Of a stretch of DNA of 64,000 nucleotides, positions 43,779 to 51,890 are shown piece by piece. The DNA comes from Halieaceae bacterium. Lineage in GTDB: Bacteria; Pseudomonadota; Gammaproteobacteria; Pseudomonadales; Halieaceae. A program made the position numbers and the translations under genes. The notes beneath the pieces are model-generated. The model worked only from the letters and a program-made list of their open reading frames with translations. It was not told the origin of the DNA and did no database searches. Numbering within the stretch: position 1 is the stretch's first letter; each line of letters starts with the position of its first letter. The DNA lies in NCBI GenBank assembly GCA_902631395.1, contig CACOYM010000003.1, positions 62,001-126,000 of the forward strand, written 5' to 3'.

Positions 43779-44534
43779 TTAAATCGCGGTCCAGCCACCA
43801 TCGACAGAGAACAGCATACCCGTCACGAAGCTAGAGGCATCGCTCGCCAGCCACATAGCGGCCATGGCCACGTCTTCAGGGGTACCGAGCCGATTCATAG
43901 GATGACGACTTGCAAGGTGTGCGCGACCTTCCTCAGGAACGGACTCTCTCAGTAAGGGCGTGTCAATGAAGCCGGGGCAGATCGCGTTAATGCGAATTCC
44001 CGATTCGCCATATTCCACCGCCGTGTTGCGAGTCAGGCCGCCCACTGCGTACTTTGAGGCGACATACAGCCCCGCACCGGGAAAGGTAGTTTTGCTTAAA
44101 GCCGAAGCCATGTTGATGATGTGTCCTGAACCGGCAGAGGACATGATTTTGAGACTCTCGCGCATACAGAGCCACACACCCTTAAGATTGATGCTCATGA
44201 GTCGATCGTAGTCGGCCTCGTCGGTTTCCCCAAGCGGCACCAGCGGTGAGCCGACGCCAGCGTTATTCAGCACAATATCTAGTGACCCCATAGCTTTTGC
44301 AGTGTTGGCGAAGAAGCCTGCTACCTCAGCTGAGTCGGCCACGTCACATAATTGGGCATAGTGTTTTCCGCCAATGGCTACGAGCCTGGCCAATGCCTTG
44401 TCCAGCCTCGCCTGCTCCACGTCACATATAGCGACGTCCGCCCCGGCAGTCACAAAAGCCTCAGCACAGGCCAGGCCAATGCCGGCGCCTGCGCCGGTAA
44501 TAAGAATTTTTTTACCTTTCAGCGACAGTTCCAC
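43779..44534 (-). CDS. Short-chain dehydrogenase/reductase
   Basis: A classical SDR of 251 residues. It has the TGAGAGIGLACAEAF nucleotide loop, LNNAGVGSPLVP, the catalytic YVASK with preceding Ser in NMASALSKT, and the C-terminal MLFSVDGGW. The CDVEQARLDK after the second strand suggests NAD preference. It is 100 bases upstream of the Ldh2-like gene on the same strand, and divergent from a thiolase. Substrate unknown. Confidence 0.87.
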   Translation of the reverse strand: MELSLKGKKILITGAGAGIGLACAEAFVTAGADVAICDVEQARLDKALARLVAIGGKHYAQLCDVADSAEVAGFFANTAKAMGSLDIVLNNAGVGSPLVPLGETDEADYDRLMSINLKGVWLCMRESLKIMSSAGSGHIINMASALSKTTFPGAGLYVASKYAVGGLTRNTAVEYGESGIRINAICPGFIDTPLLRESVPEEGRAHLASRHPMNRLGTPEDVAMAAMWLASDASSFVTGMLFSVDGGWTAI

Positions 44535-44716
44535 GATGTGCTCCCTCGATTAACTCAGCGATAGAGAATACTCGGTCTGACCGCTTTGCGCTCACCCCGG
44601 CAGCCCTTAAAAGTTTTTGTGGCACCAGCGGTGGGTGTAGATCAAACTAAAGGGCTGATTATGCAGTCGGAGGAGCGAATGTTAGCTTGCTACCGATCCC
44701 TACAAGGAGTTCCATC

Positions 44717-45907
44717 ATGTCGCATGCTGTGATCGTCGATAGCATTCGCACCGGGCTGACCAAGTCGTTCCGAGGCAGTTTTAACCTGACCCGGTCGGAC
44801 GACATGGTGGCGCACCTTATCGATGCGCTGCTGGACAGGAACCGCAAGGTGGATGCAACCCAGGTCGACGATGTGATTCTTGGCGCCGCAAGTCAAACCG
44901 GCGAGCAAAGCCATAATCTGGCTCGCATGGCAGCAGTGCTCTCTCGTTTACCCATCGAAACAACAGGAACGACGGTTAGTCGCTTCTGTGCATCGGGTCT
45001 TCAAACTATTGCCATGGCGGCTCAGCAAATCGACTCGGGCTTCGCCAATGTCATGATCGCGGGCGGGGTCGAATCAATCTCAATGCGTCAGCGTCAGGAG
45101 CCGGGTGCGTTTGAACATAATCCCCGCTTTCAGGAGGTGAAGCCTGCTATTTACATGGAAATGGGCCATACCGCCGAAGTCGTGGCGGAGCGCTACGGTG
45201 TATCGCGTGAGGAGCAGGATGCCTATGCCCTTCAAAGCCAACATCGCTATGGTGAGGCGTTGCGTAAGAATCTGCTAGTCGATGAGATCGTGCCAATCCC
45301 GACGACGATGCAGGTAACGGATCGCGAGAGTGGCGATACCCGGCTTCAGGCGGTGACAGTTTCGGCAGATGAGTGTCAGCGTCCTGATACGACGGCAGAG
45401 GGGCTCGCCTCGCTCAAGCCTGTGTTCAACGAAAATGGCTCTGTGACCGCCGGCAATGCATCGCAGTTAAGTGACGGTGCGTCAATGACGCTACTCATGT
45501 CGCCCACGCTCGCCGATAGTCTGGCGATCGAACCGTTAGGCGCATTCCTCGGTTTTGTGACGGCAGGTTGCGAGCCTGACGAGATGGGCGTAGGTCCGGT
45601 TTTTGCGATCCCAAAGTTACTGGAAAGAGCGGGCCTCACAATGGAGGACATCGACCTCTGGGAACTCAATGAAGCCTTTGCATCACAGTGCGTTTACTGC
45701 CGGGACCAGTTGGGTATTGATAATGATCGCTACAATGTGAACGGTGGCAGCATTGCCATTGGCCACCCCTTTGGAATGACAGGTTCCCGGCTTGTGGGTC
45801 ATGCATTGCGAGAGCTGCGTCGCCGCGGCGGACGTTATGGTGTTGTCTCAATGTGCGTGGCGGGTGGTCAGGGTGCTGCGGGCTTGATCGAGGCTTTCTC
45901 AGCATAG
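44717..45907 (+). CDS. Acetyl-CoA acyltransferase (thiolase)
   Basis: A 396-residue degradative-type thiolase. The nucleophile is C91 in SRFCASGLQTIAM, the second His and Cys lie in IAIGHPFGMTGSRLVGH and CVAGGQGAAG. ELNEAFASQ is also present. It would cleave 3-oxoacyl-CoA in beta-oxidation. The start at 44717 gives a normal N-terminus (SHAVIVDSIRTG) with AAGGAG ten bases upstream; a longer frame from 44687 is less likely. No fadB-like partner is adjacent. Confidence 0.92.
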   Translation: MSHAVIVDSIRTGLTKSFRGSFNLTRSDDMVAHLIDALLDRNRKVDATQVDDVILGAASQTGEQSHNLARMAAVLSRLPIETTGTTVSRFCASGLQTIAMAAQQIDSGFANVMIAGGVESISMRQRQEPGAFEHNPRFQEVKPAIYMEMGHTAEVVAERYGVSREEQDAYALQSQHRYGEALRKNLLVDEIVPIPTTMQVTDRESGDTRLQAVTVSADECQRPDTTAEGLASLKPVFNENGSVTAGNASQLSDGASMTLLMSPTLADSLAIEPLGAFLGFVTAGCEPDEMGVGPVFAIPKLLERAGLTMEDIDLWELNEAFASQCVYCRDQLGIDNDRYNVNGGSIAIGHPFGMTGSRLVGHALRELRRRGGRYGVVSMCVAGGQGAAGLIEAFSA

Positions 45908-45955
45908 TCCGATTGCGAAGACTAGCCTCAGGCTTCCGGCGAGAGGTATAAATCC

Positions 45956-46915
45956 ATGCAGTTCGATGTCTATAACGGCGATGCAGACGGGATTTGCTCT
46001 CTGCTGCAGCTGCGGCTCGAAAACCCGCTGATGGCAGAGCGCGTGACCGGCGTTAAGCGGGACATTTCGCTATTGGAGCGTGTGCAGGCGAATGCCGGTG
46101 ACCACGTCACGGTGCTCGATATCTCCATGGCCAAAAATAGAGAGGCATTGAATCGTCTTTTGCAGCGCGGCGTGAAAATAGACTACGTGGATCATCACGC
46201 ATTCGGTGATATGCCGGTTCATAAGAATCTCAATGCGACCATCAGCGAGGCCCCAGAGGTCTGTACTGCACTTATAGTTAATGGTCGTTTGCGGGGTGCC
46301 CGGGTCGAGTGGGCCATCACCGGTGCCTTTGGAGACAATCTGGATGAACCAGCTCGGCAAATGGCTGCCAAAGCGAACCTGTCAGCGCCTGAAATAAAAC
46401 AGCTCCGTGAGCTCGGGATTTGCATTAACTACAACGGCTACGGACCGTCGCTGGAGGATCTGCACTTCCATCCTGACAGTTTGTATTCTGCGCTATACGA
46501 GGCAGGGAACCCGGCCGCATTTCTGCACTCAGAGGCGTTCAGGCAGTTGCAGGTGGGGTATCAGGAGGATGTCGCAGCATTCCAAGCATTAGCGCCCTCG
46601 CATGAAGAGCCGGGCTTTGCCACATATCAGCTACCGAATGCGGCGTGGGCGCGCCGTGTAAGCGGCGTTTTTAGCAACGAGTTGGTCCGTGCCTACCCTA
46701 GCAGAGCACACGCAGTCCTGACGGAGTTGGAAGATGGTGCTTTTTTAGTGAGCGTGAGAGCGCCTTTCGAACGGCGCACCGGTGCCGAAGCGGTATGTTC
46801 ACAGTTTGCCACCGGTGGCGGCCGTGAGGCAGCGGCGGGGATTAATAGACTGCCTAAGACTGAGATTGAACGATTGATTGAGGCGCTGGCCGCCCAATAC
46901 GGTCGCCAGCGTTAG
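45956..46915 (+). CDS. DHH-family phosphoesterase
   Basis: A 319-residue DHH/DHHA1 protein. It opens FDVYNGDADGICSLLQL (DHH motif I), has VLDISMAKNR and the namesake YVDHHAFGD, and a C-terminal DHHA1 region with ATGGGREAAAGI. Such enzymes use two Mn2+ to hydrolyse cyclic dinucleotides, nanoRNA or polyphosphate-like substrates. This one lacks the membrane, PAS or CBS domains of GdpP-type proteins. It lies five bases from a convergent monooxygenase gene. Substrate unclear. Confidence 0.8.
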   Translation: MQFDVYNGDADGICSLLQLRLENPLMAERVTGVKRDISLLERVQANAGDHVTVLDISMAKNREALNRLLQRGVKIDYVDHHAFGDMPVHKNLNATISEAPEVCTALIVNGRLRGARVEWAITGAFGDNLDEPARQMAAKANLSAPEIKQLRELGICINYNGYGPSLEDLHFHPDSLYSALYEAGNPAAFLHSEAFRQLQVGYQEDVAAFQALAPSHEEPGFATYQLPNAAWARRVSGVFSNELVRAYPSRAHAVLTELEDGAFLVSVRAPFERRTGAEAVCSQFATGGGREAAAGINRLPKTEIERLIEALAAQYGRQR

Positions 46916-46920
46916 AGGAT

Positions 46921-48543
46921 TTAGGCTGCACGGTTGCTGAACGACAACTCCGGGAAGCCGTCTTCTGCTGACTCGCGCAATTTTCCGTAGTAGACATGCG
47001 CGCCACCAAAATAGACCAGCACGCGCGGCTTTCTCTGCTCTAAATTGGCGCCCATCATCCAGGAGTTTACTTTGTCTCCCTGAGCCATCAGGGTCTGTTC
47101 ATGAATCTCAGCGGTGTGCGCTGACCATTCATCTTCGGCCTCTTGGCTTGGCTGGAAGAGGTCGTGGCCTTCTGATTCCATTTTTTGTATGCAGTCCGTG
47201 ATGTAGGCCACGTTCTGCTCGATGGATGTCGGCAGGTTGGCGAAGGGTGCCTGAGGGCCGGTAATCATAAAGAAGTTAGGGTAGCCGGCAGCGTAGACAC
47301 CCATAATCGACTTCGATTCTTCGTCCCACTTCTCCCGCAGCGTGCGCCCATCGCTGCCGCGGATGTCAATCGCTTCCAGCGCTCCGGTGTAGGCCTGGAA
47401 GCCAGTTGCCAATACGATGATGTCGAACTCGTAAAGATTCTCGGTCGTTTGTATGCCGGTCTCGGCGATCTCCTGGATCGGCTCACGGTCTTTGATGTCA
47501 ACGAGCTTCACGTTGTCGCGGTTGTAGGCCTCGTAGTAGCCGTGATCTAGAGGCGGGCGCTTGGCAAATAGCGGGTACCCCTTGGGTGTCAGTAGCTCGG
47601 CCAGCTCGGGATCGTTGACCTTTTCTTTGATTTTGCTGGTGATGAAATCGGAGGCCATTTGATTCGCTTCTGCGCTGCCCAGCAGGTCATCGAATGTCTC
47701 AAATACCCAACGGAAGCTACCTTTCCAATGCTCCTCAAAGATGCGCTGAACTTCCTCTGGTGGTGTATCCACGGCGTTGCGTCCCGGCGGCTGTTCGAAA
47801 GCCATACCGAACATGTGGTTGCGAGCCTTGGCGATAATTTCGTCGTAGTTGTCTTTAATCTCTTTTTCCCACTCAGGCGTCATATCTTTCTGCATGGCGG
47901 GTAAGACAAAATTGGGAGTGCGCTGGAATACCGTTACCTGTGCGGCGGTTTTCGCAATCTCTGGCAGCATCTGTACTGTTGTAGCGCCCGCGCCAATGAT
48001 GCCGACGCGCTTGCCCGCCACGTCGAGGCCTTCAGGCCACCGGGAAGAGTGGAAAATGGGTCCCGTGAAGCGGTCTTGTCCTGAAATGTTTGGCAGCACG
48101 GGATGTGAAATCATGCCCATGGCGCTGATGAAATACTTAGCGGTGTGGACTTTCCCGCCCTGAGTGCGGACGACCCATAACCCCGTATCATTGTCGAACT
48201 CGGCACTCTCGACTTCCGTACTCAACTGGAACATGGGCCACAGCGAGAACTTATCCATAACGAACTTGAGATAGTTTTGCGTCTCCTCCCCGCCCGAATA
48301 GCGTTTGCTCCAAGACCACTCCTGAAGCACTTCTTTCGAGAAGGTCAGGCAGTAGTAGTAGGACTCACTGTCAGTGGCCGCGCCGGGATACTTGTTCCAG
48401 GCCCAGGTGCCCCCCACGTCGCTGGCACGATCAAACACCTTCACGTTGAAGCCCGCTTCACGAAGGTGGTAGCTCAAGGAGATACCGGCGAAGCCAGCAC
48501 CCACAGCAATCACATCGTAATCGGCGGTATGTGTCGTACTCAT
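46921..48543 (-). CDS. Flavin monooxygenase of the Baeyer-Villiger type
   Basis: A 540-residue FAD- and NADPH-dependent monooxygenase. The first dinucleotide motif is AVGAGFAGISLSYHL (13-27), the second VGIIGAGATTVQMLPEI, and between them FTGPIFHSSRW (159-169) fits the Baeyer-Villiger fingerprint F-x-G-x3-H-x3-W. It would insert oxygen next to a ketone, giving an ester or lactone. The start at 48543 has AGGAGAAAG upstream; an in-frame ATG 57 bases further out is less likely. It is divergent from the F420 operon. Confidence 0.9.
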   Translation of the reverse strand: MSTTHTADYDVIAVGAGFAGISLSYHLREAGFNVKVFDRASDVGGTWAWNKYPGAATDSESYYYCLTFSKEVLQEWSWSKRYSGGEETQNYLKFVMDKFSLWPMFQLSTEVESAEFDNDTGLWVVRTQGGKVHTAKYFISAMGMISHPVLPNISGQDRFTGPIFHSSRWPEGLDVAGKRVGIIGAGATTVQMLPEIAKTAAQVTVFQRTPNFVLPAMQKDMTPEWEKEIKDNYDEIIAKARNHMFGMAFEQPPGRNAVDTPPEEVQRIFEEHWKGSFRWVFETFDDLLGSAEANQMASDFITSKIKEKVNDPELAELLTPKGYPLFAKRPPLDHGYYEAYNRDNVKLVDIKDREPIQEIAETGIQTTENLYEFDIIVLATGFQAYTGALEAIDIRGSDGRTLREKWDEESKSIMGVYAAGYPNFFMITGPQAPFANLPTSIEQNVAYITDCIQKMESEGHDLFQPSQEAEDEWSAHTAEIHEQTLMAQGDKVNSWMMGANLEQRKPRVLVYFGGAHVYYGKLRESAEDGFPELSFSNRAA

Positions 48544-48752
48544 AACTTTCTCCTGCTCACTGTAGCTCCTGCTAGGCGGCTGATACTCCAGTACACTCAC
48601 GGTCTGTGCGGTCGATTCACCGCTTTTTTTCGCTCGGCTCTTGCCTCGAGCCAGTCTGAGCTAAACTTACTTGTGTTCAGCAAGTCGCGATCGTAACTAT
48701 CGCCAACGCCCTGAACCTTGTCAACGATCACTCCACAATAGAGGTTAAACAT

Positions 48753-49430
48753 ATGTCTTCCAACACATCTCCGTCGATCGGTATCGTCGGCGGCACAGGT
48801 GATCTCGGGCGCGGTCTGGCCCTCCGCCTGGCCAAGGCGGGACACGCCATCTGGGTAGGGTCTCGAAAAGCAGAGCAGGCCCATGAAGCCGCCGACGCGC
48901 TCAAGGCGGAGCTGGTGAGTCGGAATGTCGCTGAGCCCAAGATTGATGGCATGGATAATGTCGCGGCCGCAGAGCGCGGCGACATCGTGTTTGTCACCGT
49001 GCCTTTTGGCGCGCACACGCCGACGTTAGAGAGCATTCGTGAAGCAGTGCATGGTAAGGTACTAGTCGATGTCACTGTGCCGTTGGTGCCCCCGCGTGTT
49101 GCGAGAGTGCAACTGCCCTCTGAGGGAAGTGCGGGCATGATTGCCCAGACGCTTTTGGGCGAAGACGTTCATGTAGTGAGTGCCTTTCAAAATGTTGCGG
49201 CGGCGCACCTGCAGGCGGACATGGAAATTCCCTGCGACGTTCTTGTGACCGGTAATGAGAAAGCGGCCCGCCAGACGGTTATCGACCTCATCGAGGCGAT
49301 CGGTATGCGTGGATTCCATGCTGGGCTGATTCACAACGCAGCTGCCGCGGAAGCGCTCACATCCGTGCTGATCAACATCAACAAACAGTACAAGACCCAT
49401 GCCGGCCTGCGTCTGACCGGTATTGAGTGA
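48753..49430 (+). CDS. npdG: NADPH:F420 oxidoreductase
   Basis: A 225-residue Fno/NpdG-type enzyme that moves hydride between NADPH and coenzyme F420. The Rossmann loop is GIVGGTGDLGRGLALRLAKAG (10-30) with WVGSRKAEQ, where the SR suggests NADP preference; AFQNVAAAHLQ and GFHAGLIHNAAAAEALTSVL follow family style. It heads the F420 biosynthesis operon, so the cell can reduce the cofactor it makes. AGAGG lies before the ATG. Its end overlaps or abuts the cofE start. Confidence 0.93.
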   Translation: MSSNTSPSIGIVGGTGDLGRGLALRLAKAGHAIWVGSRKAEQAHEAADALKAELVSRNVAEPKIDGMDNVAAAERGDIVFVTVPFGAHTPTLESIREAVHGKVLVDVTVPLVPPRVARVQLPSEGSAGMIAQTLLGEDVHVVSAFQNVAAAHLQADMEIPCDVLVTGNEKAARQTVIDLIEAIGMRGFHAGLIHNAAAAEALTSVLININKQYKTHAGLRLTGIE

Positions 49431-49434
49431 TCCT

Positions 49435-50217
49435 GTGGCCGCAGGGGAGATGCATCTGACGCCGCTGGACGGTTTTCCCGCGGTGAGGCCTGGCGATGCA
49501 CTGGCTGAACTGATTGTGAGTAACTTACGCCGGCAATCATTGAGTGCCGGTGGCGGCGTGCCCGTGCTGGTTGTGGCCCAAAAAGTGGTATCGAAAGCCG
49601 AGGGCCGTGTGGTGTGCCTCCACGACGTTGAGGTCTCAGACGACGCACTACGGCTTGCAAAAGAGACAGGTAAGGACCCACGCGTTGTCGAACTCATTCT
49701 TCAGGAATCACGGTCAGTCATCCGCGTGCGCCCTGGACTGATTATCACGGAGCACCGGACTGGCCATATTGCCGCCAACGCCGGCATCGATGCCTCGAAT
49801 ACGGGCGTCGCTGCCGAGACAGGTGATGAGGTCGTGCTGCTTTGGCCTCGGGATCCGGATGCCAGCGCTCGGAAATTATCCGAGACAGTGTCCCAAGCCC
49901 TCGGGTACCACGTTCCTGTAGTGATCAACGATAGTCTGGGTCGTCCCTGGAGGATGGGCACGGTCGGTTTCGCAATCGGCGTTGCCGGTCTGGAGCCGGT
50001 GTGGGATCAGGTTGGAGAGCAGGATCTGGATGGGCGCACGATGCAGGTCACGGCACCCGCTATGGCGGATGCACTGGCGGCGGCCGCGTCGCTGGTTCAG
50101 GGGGAGACCGACCAGGGCACGCCCGTTGTCTGGGCGGAGGGCTGCCCCCTCCGAGTGAGCGAGCAGGCATCTTCAAGAGCGTTGCTCAGGGCGGTGCAGC
50201 AGGACATGTTCCGCTAA
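49435..50217 (+). CDS. cofE: F420-0:gamma-glutamyl ligase CofE
   Basis: A ~260-residue CofE that adds glutamates to F420-0 using GTP. It shows LTPLDGFPAVRPGDALAELI, VVAQKVVSKAEGRVV, GLIITEHRTGHIAANAGIDASN and VVINDSLGRPWRMGTVGFAIG. It ends after the ligase domain, so the FMN reductase half fused in mycobacterial FbiB is absent. Starts are unclear: TTG 49423, GTG 49435 and ATG 49450 are all in frame; the last fits archaeal CofE best but has a cramped ribosome site. Its TAA overlaps the cofD ATG by one base. Confidence 0.92.
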   Translation: MAAGEMHLTPLDGFPAVRPGDALAELIVSNLRRQSLSAGGGVPVLVVAQKVVSKAEGRVVCLHDVEVSDDALRLAKETGKDPRVVELILQESRSVIRVRPGLIITEHRTGHIAANAGIDASNTGVAAETGDEVVLLWPRDPDASARKLSETVSQALGYHVPVVINDSLGRPWRMGTVGFAIGVAGLEPVWDQVGEQDLDGRTMQVTAPAMADALAAAASLVQGETDQGTPVVWAEGCPLRVSEQASSRALLRAVQQDMFR

Positions 50218-51209
50218 TGGTCTCGGCAGTCGACGACATGTCGCAGGCGCCGCTGGTGTTGTTGAGTGGTGGCGGGGGTGGCGCTCTACTCGCCGCCATA
50301 CTCTCGAAATGCACTGTGCAACGACCCGTGATCGTGGTGACCAACACAGGTGATGACTTTGAACATTTGGGCCTGCTGATCTGCCCCGATACCGACAGCG
50401 TGCTGTACGCCACGTCGGGCAAGCTCGATCGGGCCAAGGGATGGGGTCGCGAGGGCGAAAGTTGGCAGGTGCTTGACGCGATTCAGGCCATGGCCGGGCC
50501 GTCTTGGTTTCAATTGGGGGACAAGGATCTGGCGCTACACCTGATGCGTGCGGAGCAACTGCGCGATGGTTCCGATTTGGCTGGCGTGACACAGTTGCTG
50601 TCGGAACGTCTAGGTGTCCCCGAGGGCATGATCGTGGTCCCCGCCACGGAGCAATCAGTCCGGACGCGGGTTGTGACGGAGGAGGGGGAGCTCGCGTTTC
50701 AGGAATACTTTGTTGGCCGGCGCTGTGAGCCCGCACTGCGGGATGTGGTGTATGAAGGTATTGAGGGTGCCAGCCCCAGCCCTTCAATGTTGGCGGCCTT
50801 GGATACCTGCATCGATGGGCCCGTCGATGTCGTGCTTGGCCCCTCCAATCCCTTTCTGAGTCTTTGCCCGATTCTGGACATCCCGGGGATGTTGAGCGAG
50901 CTCCGTAAAAGGGCTCGCAGGGTCGTAGCGATCTCGCCCATTATCGGCGGTCGTGCTTTGAAAGGCCCTGCCGCGAAAATCATGATTGAGCTGGGCCTGC
51001 CGGCTTCCGCGCCGGCGTGGACACAATGGGTAAAGCAGCGATATCCCGGATTCGTGGACACATGGGTATGGGATGAGATGGACCGGGGGCTTATCGCGAC
51101 GTTGTCGGAGCCACACGATGTGCGCGTGACAGATACCGTGATGTCGAAGCCCGGTGTCAGCGCGGCCTTTGCACAGTGGCTGCTTGAGGTATGCAGCGTT
51201 GCGCCTTGA
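50217..51209 (+). CDS. cofD: 2-phospho-L-lactate (or analogue) transferase CofD/FbiA
   Basis: A 330-residue CofD that joins FO to the phospho-acid moiety delivered by CofC. It has the glycine loop LVLLSGGGGGALLAAIL (13-29), VTNTGDDFEHLGL (41-53) with PDTDSVLYATSG, and GPSNPFLSLCPIL plus ISPIIGGRALKGPAAKIM, all typical. The start ATG overlaps the cofE stop (TAATG); another in-frame ATG is 21 bases later. Its end overlaps the cofC start by about 11 bases, indicating coupled translation. Confidence 0.93.
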   Translation: MVSAVDDMSQAPLVLLSGGGGGALLAAILSKCTVQRPVIVVTNTGDDFEHLGLLICPDTDSVLYATSGKLDRAKGWGREGESWQVLDAIQAMAGPSWFQLGDKDLALHLMRAEQLRDGSDLAGVTQLLSERLGVPEGMIVVPATEQSVRTRVVTEEGELAFQEYFVGRRCEPALRDVVYEGIEGASPSPSMLAALDTCIDGPVDVVLGPSNPFLSLCPILDIPGMLSELRKRARRVVAISPIIGGRALKGPAAKIMIELGLPASAPAWTQWVKQRYPGFVDTWVWDEMDRGLIATLSEPHDVRVTDTVMSKPGVSAAFAQWLLEVCSVAP

Positions 51210-51870
51210 AGTGGTCATCGCACTCAAAACAGTCAGCCATGCCAAGCGACGACTCAGTGTCGCGCTCACTGATGATGCGCGAGAAGCGCTGGTAGTGGCC
51301 ATGGCATTAGACGTGATCGCCAGCCTGTCTGCTTCTCGGGAAATCTTGGCCATTAATGTAATCTGCGGTGACGGCTGGGCTCATCTCAATAGCCTCCCTC
51401 CACCTGTCAGAATCTGGCGGGAACCCGATGGGCACGACGGAGGTATGGTTGGCGCATTGGAGTGGGTTGCCAGTCAAGTGGATAGCGAGGCCCTGCTTTT
51501 CATACACGGGGATCTGCCGTTTGTTGATTCAAATGACGTCACGTTACTGGCGTCGGCAGCCGCGCTGGAGTATGCGGTAGTCTCACCCGATCGATCGCAT
51601 ATGGGGACCAACGCTTTGCTTCGATGGCAGTCGCAGTCCCTGCCGTTGGCGTTTGGTGAGAATAGTTACGCGCGACATCTCGCAGTCATGGAAACTGCTG
51701 GATTGCATTGGCGTGAGGTGACCACAGCGGGTTTAGAAATGGATATCGACGAGCCAGCTGATCTCCAGCTTTTAGCGGATCACAGTGCAAGGCTGGGCAA
51801 ACATACAGCTGCTTGGCGGCAGCGTTACGGTGATTGTTTGTTCAAGGACGCTACCCAAAAGGTGCTCTAA
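51199..51870 (+). CDS. cofC: Phospho-acid guanylyltransferase CofC/FbiD
   Basis: A ~223-residue nucleotidyltransferase that activates a phospho-acid with GTP for CofD. It opens RLEVVIALKTVSHAKRRLS, has the FIHGDLPFVD metal-binding motif at 102-110, and DRSHMGTNALL and LEMDIDEPADLQLL near the end. Depending on lineage the substrate is 2-phospholactate, PEP or 3-phosphoglycerate; I cannot assign it here. The preferred start is TTG at 51199, since the in-frame GTG 51154 would overlap cofD by 56 bases and adds non-family sequence. Confidence 0.88.
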   Translation: MRLEVVIALKTVSHAKRRLSVALTDDAREALVVAMALDVIASLSASREILAINVICGDGWAHLNSLPPPVRIWREPDGHDGGMVGALEWVASQVDSEALLFIHGDLPFVDSNDVTLLASAAALEYAVVSPDRSHMGTNALLRWQSQSLPLAFGENSYARHLAVMETAGLHWREVTTAGLEMDIDEPADLQLLADHSARLGKHTAAWRQRYGDCLFKDATQKVL

Positions 51871-51890
51871 GACGTTAGAGTGGGGTGCAT

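Noticed and set aside
50173-50787. 204-codon antisense frame over cofD
   Set aside because: Pro/Arg-rich shadow of a GC-rich gene; cofD is certain.
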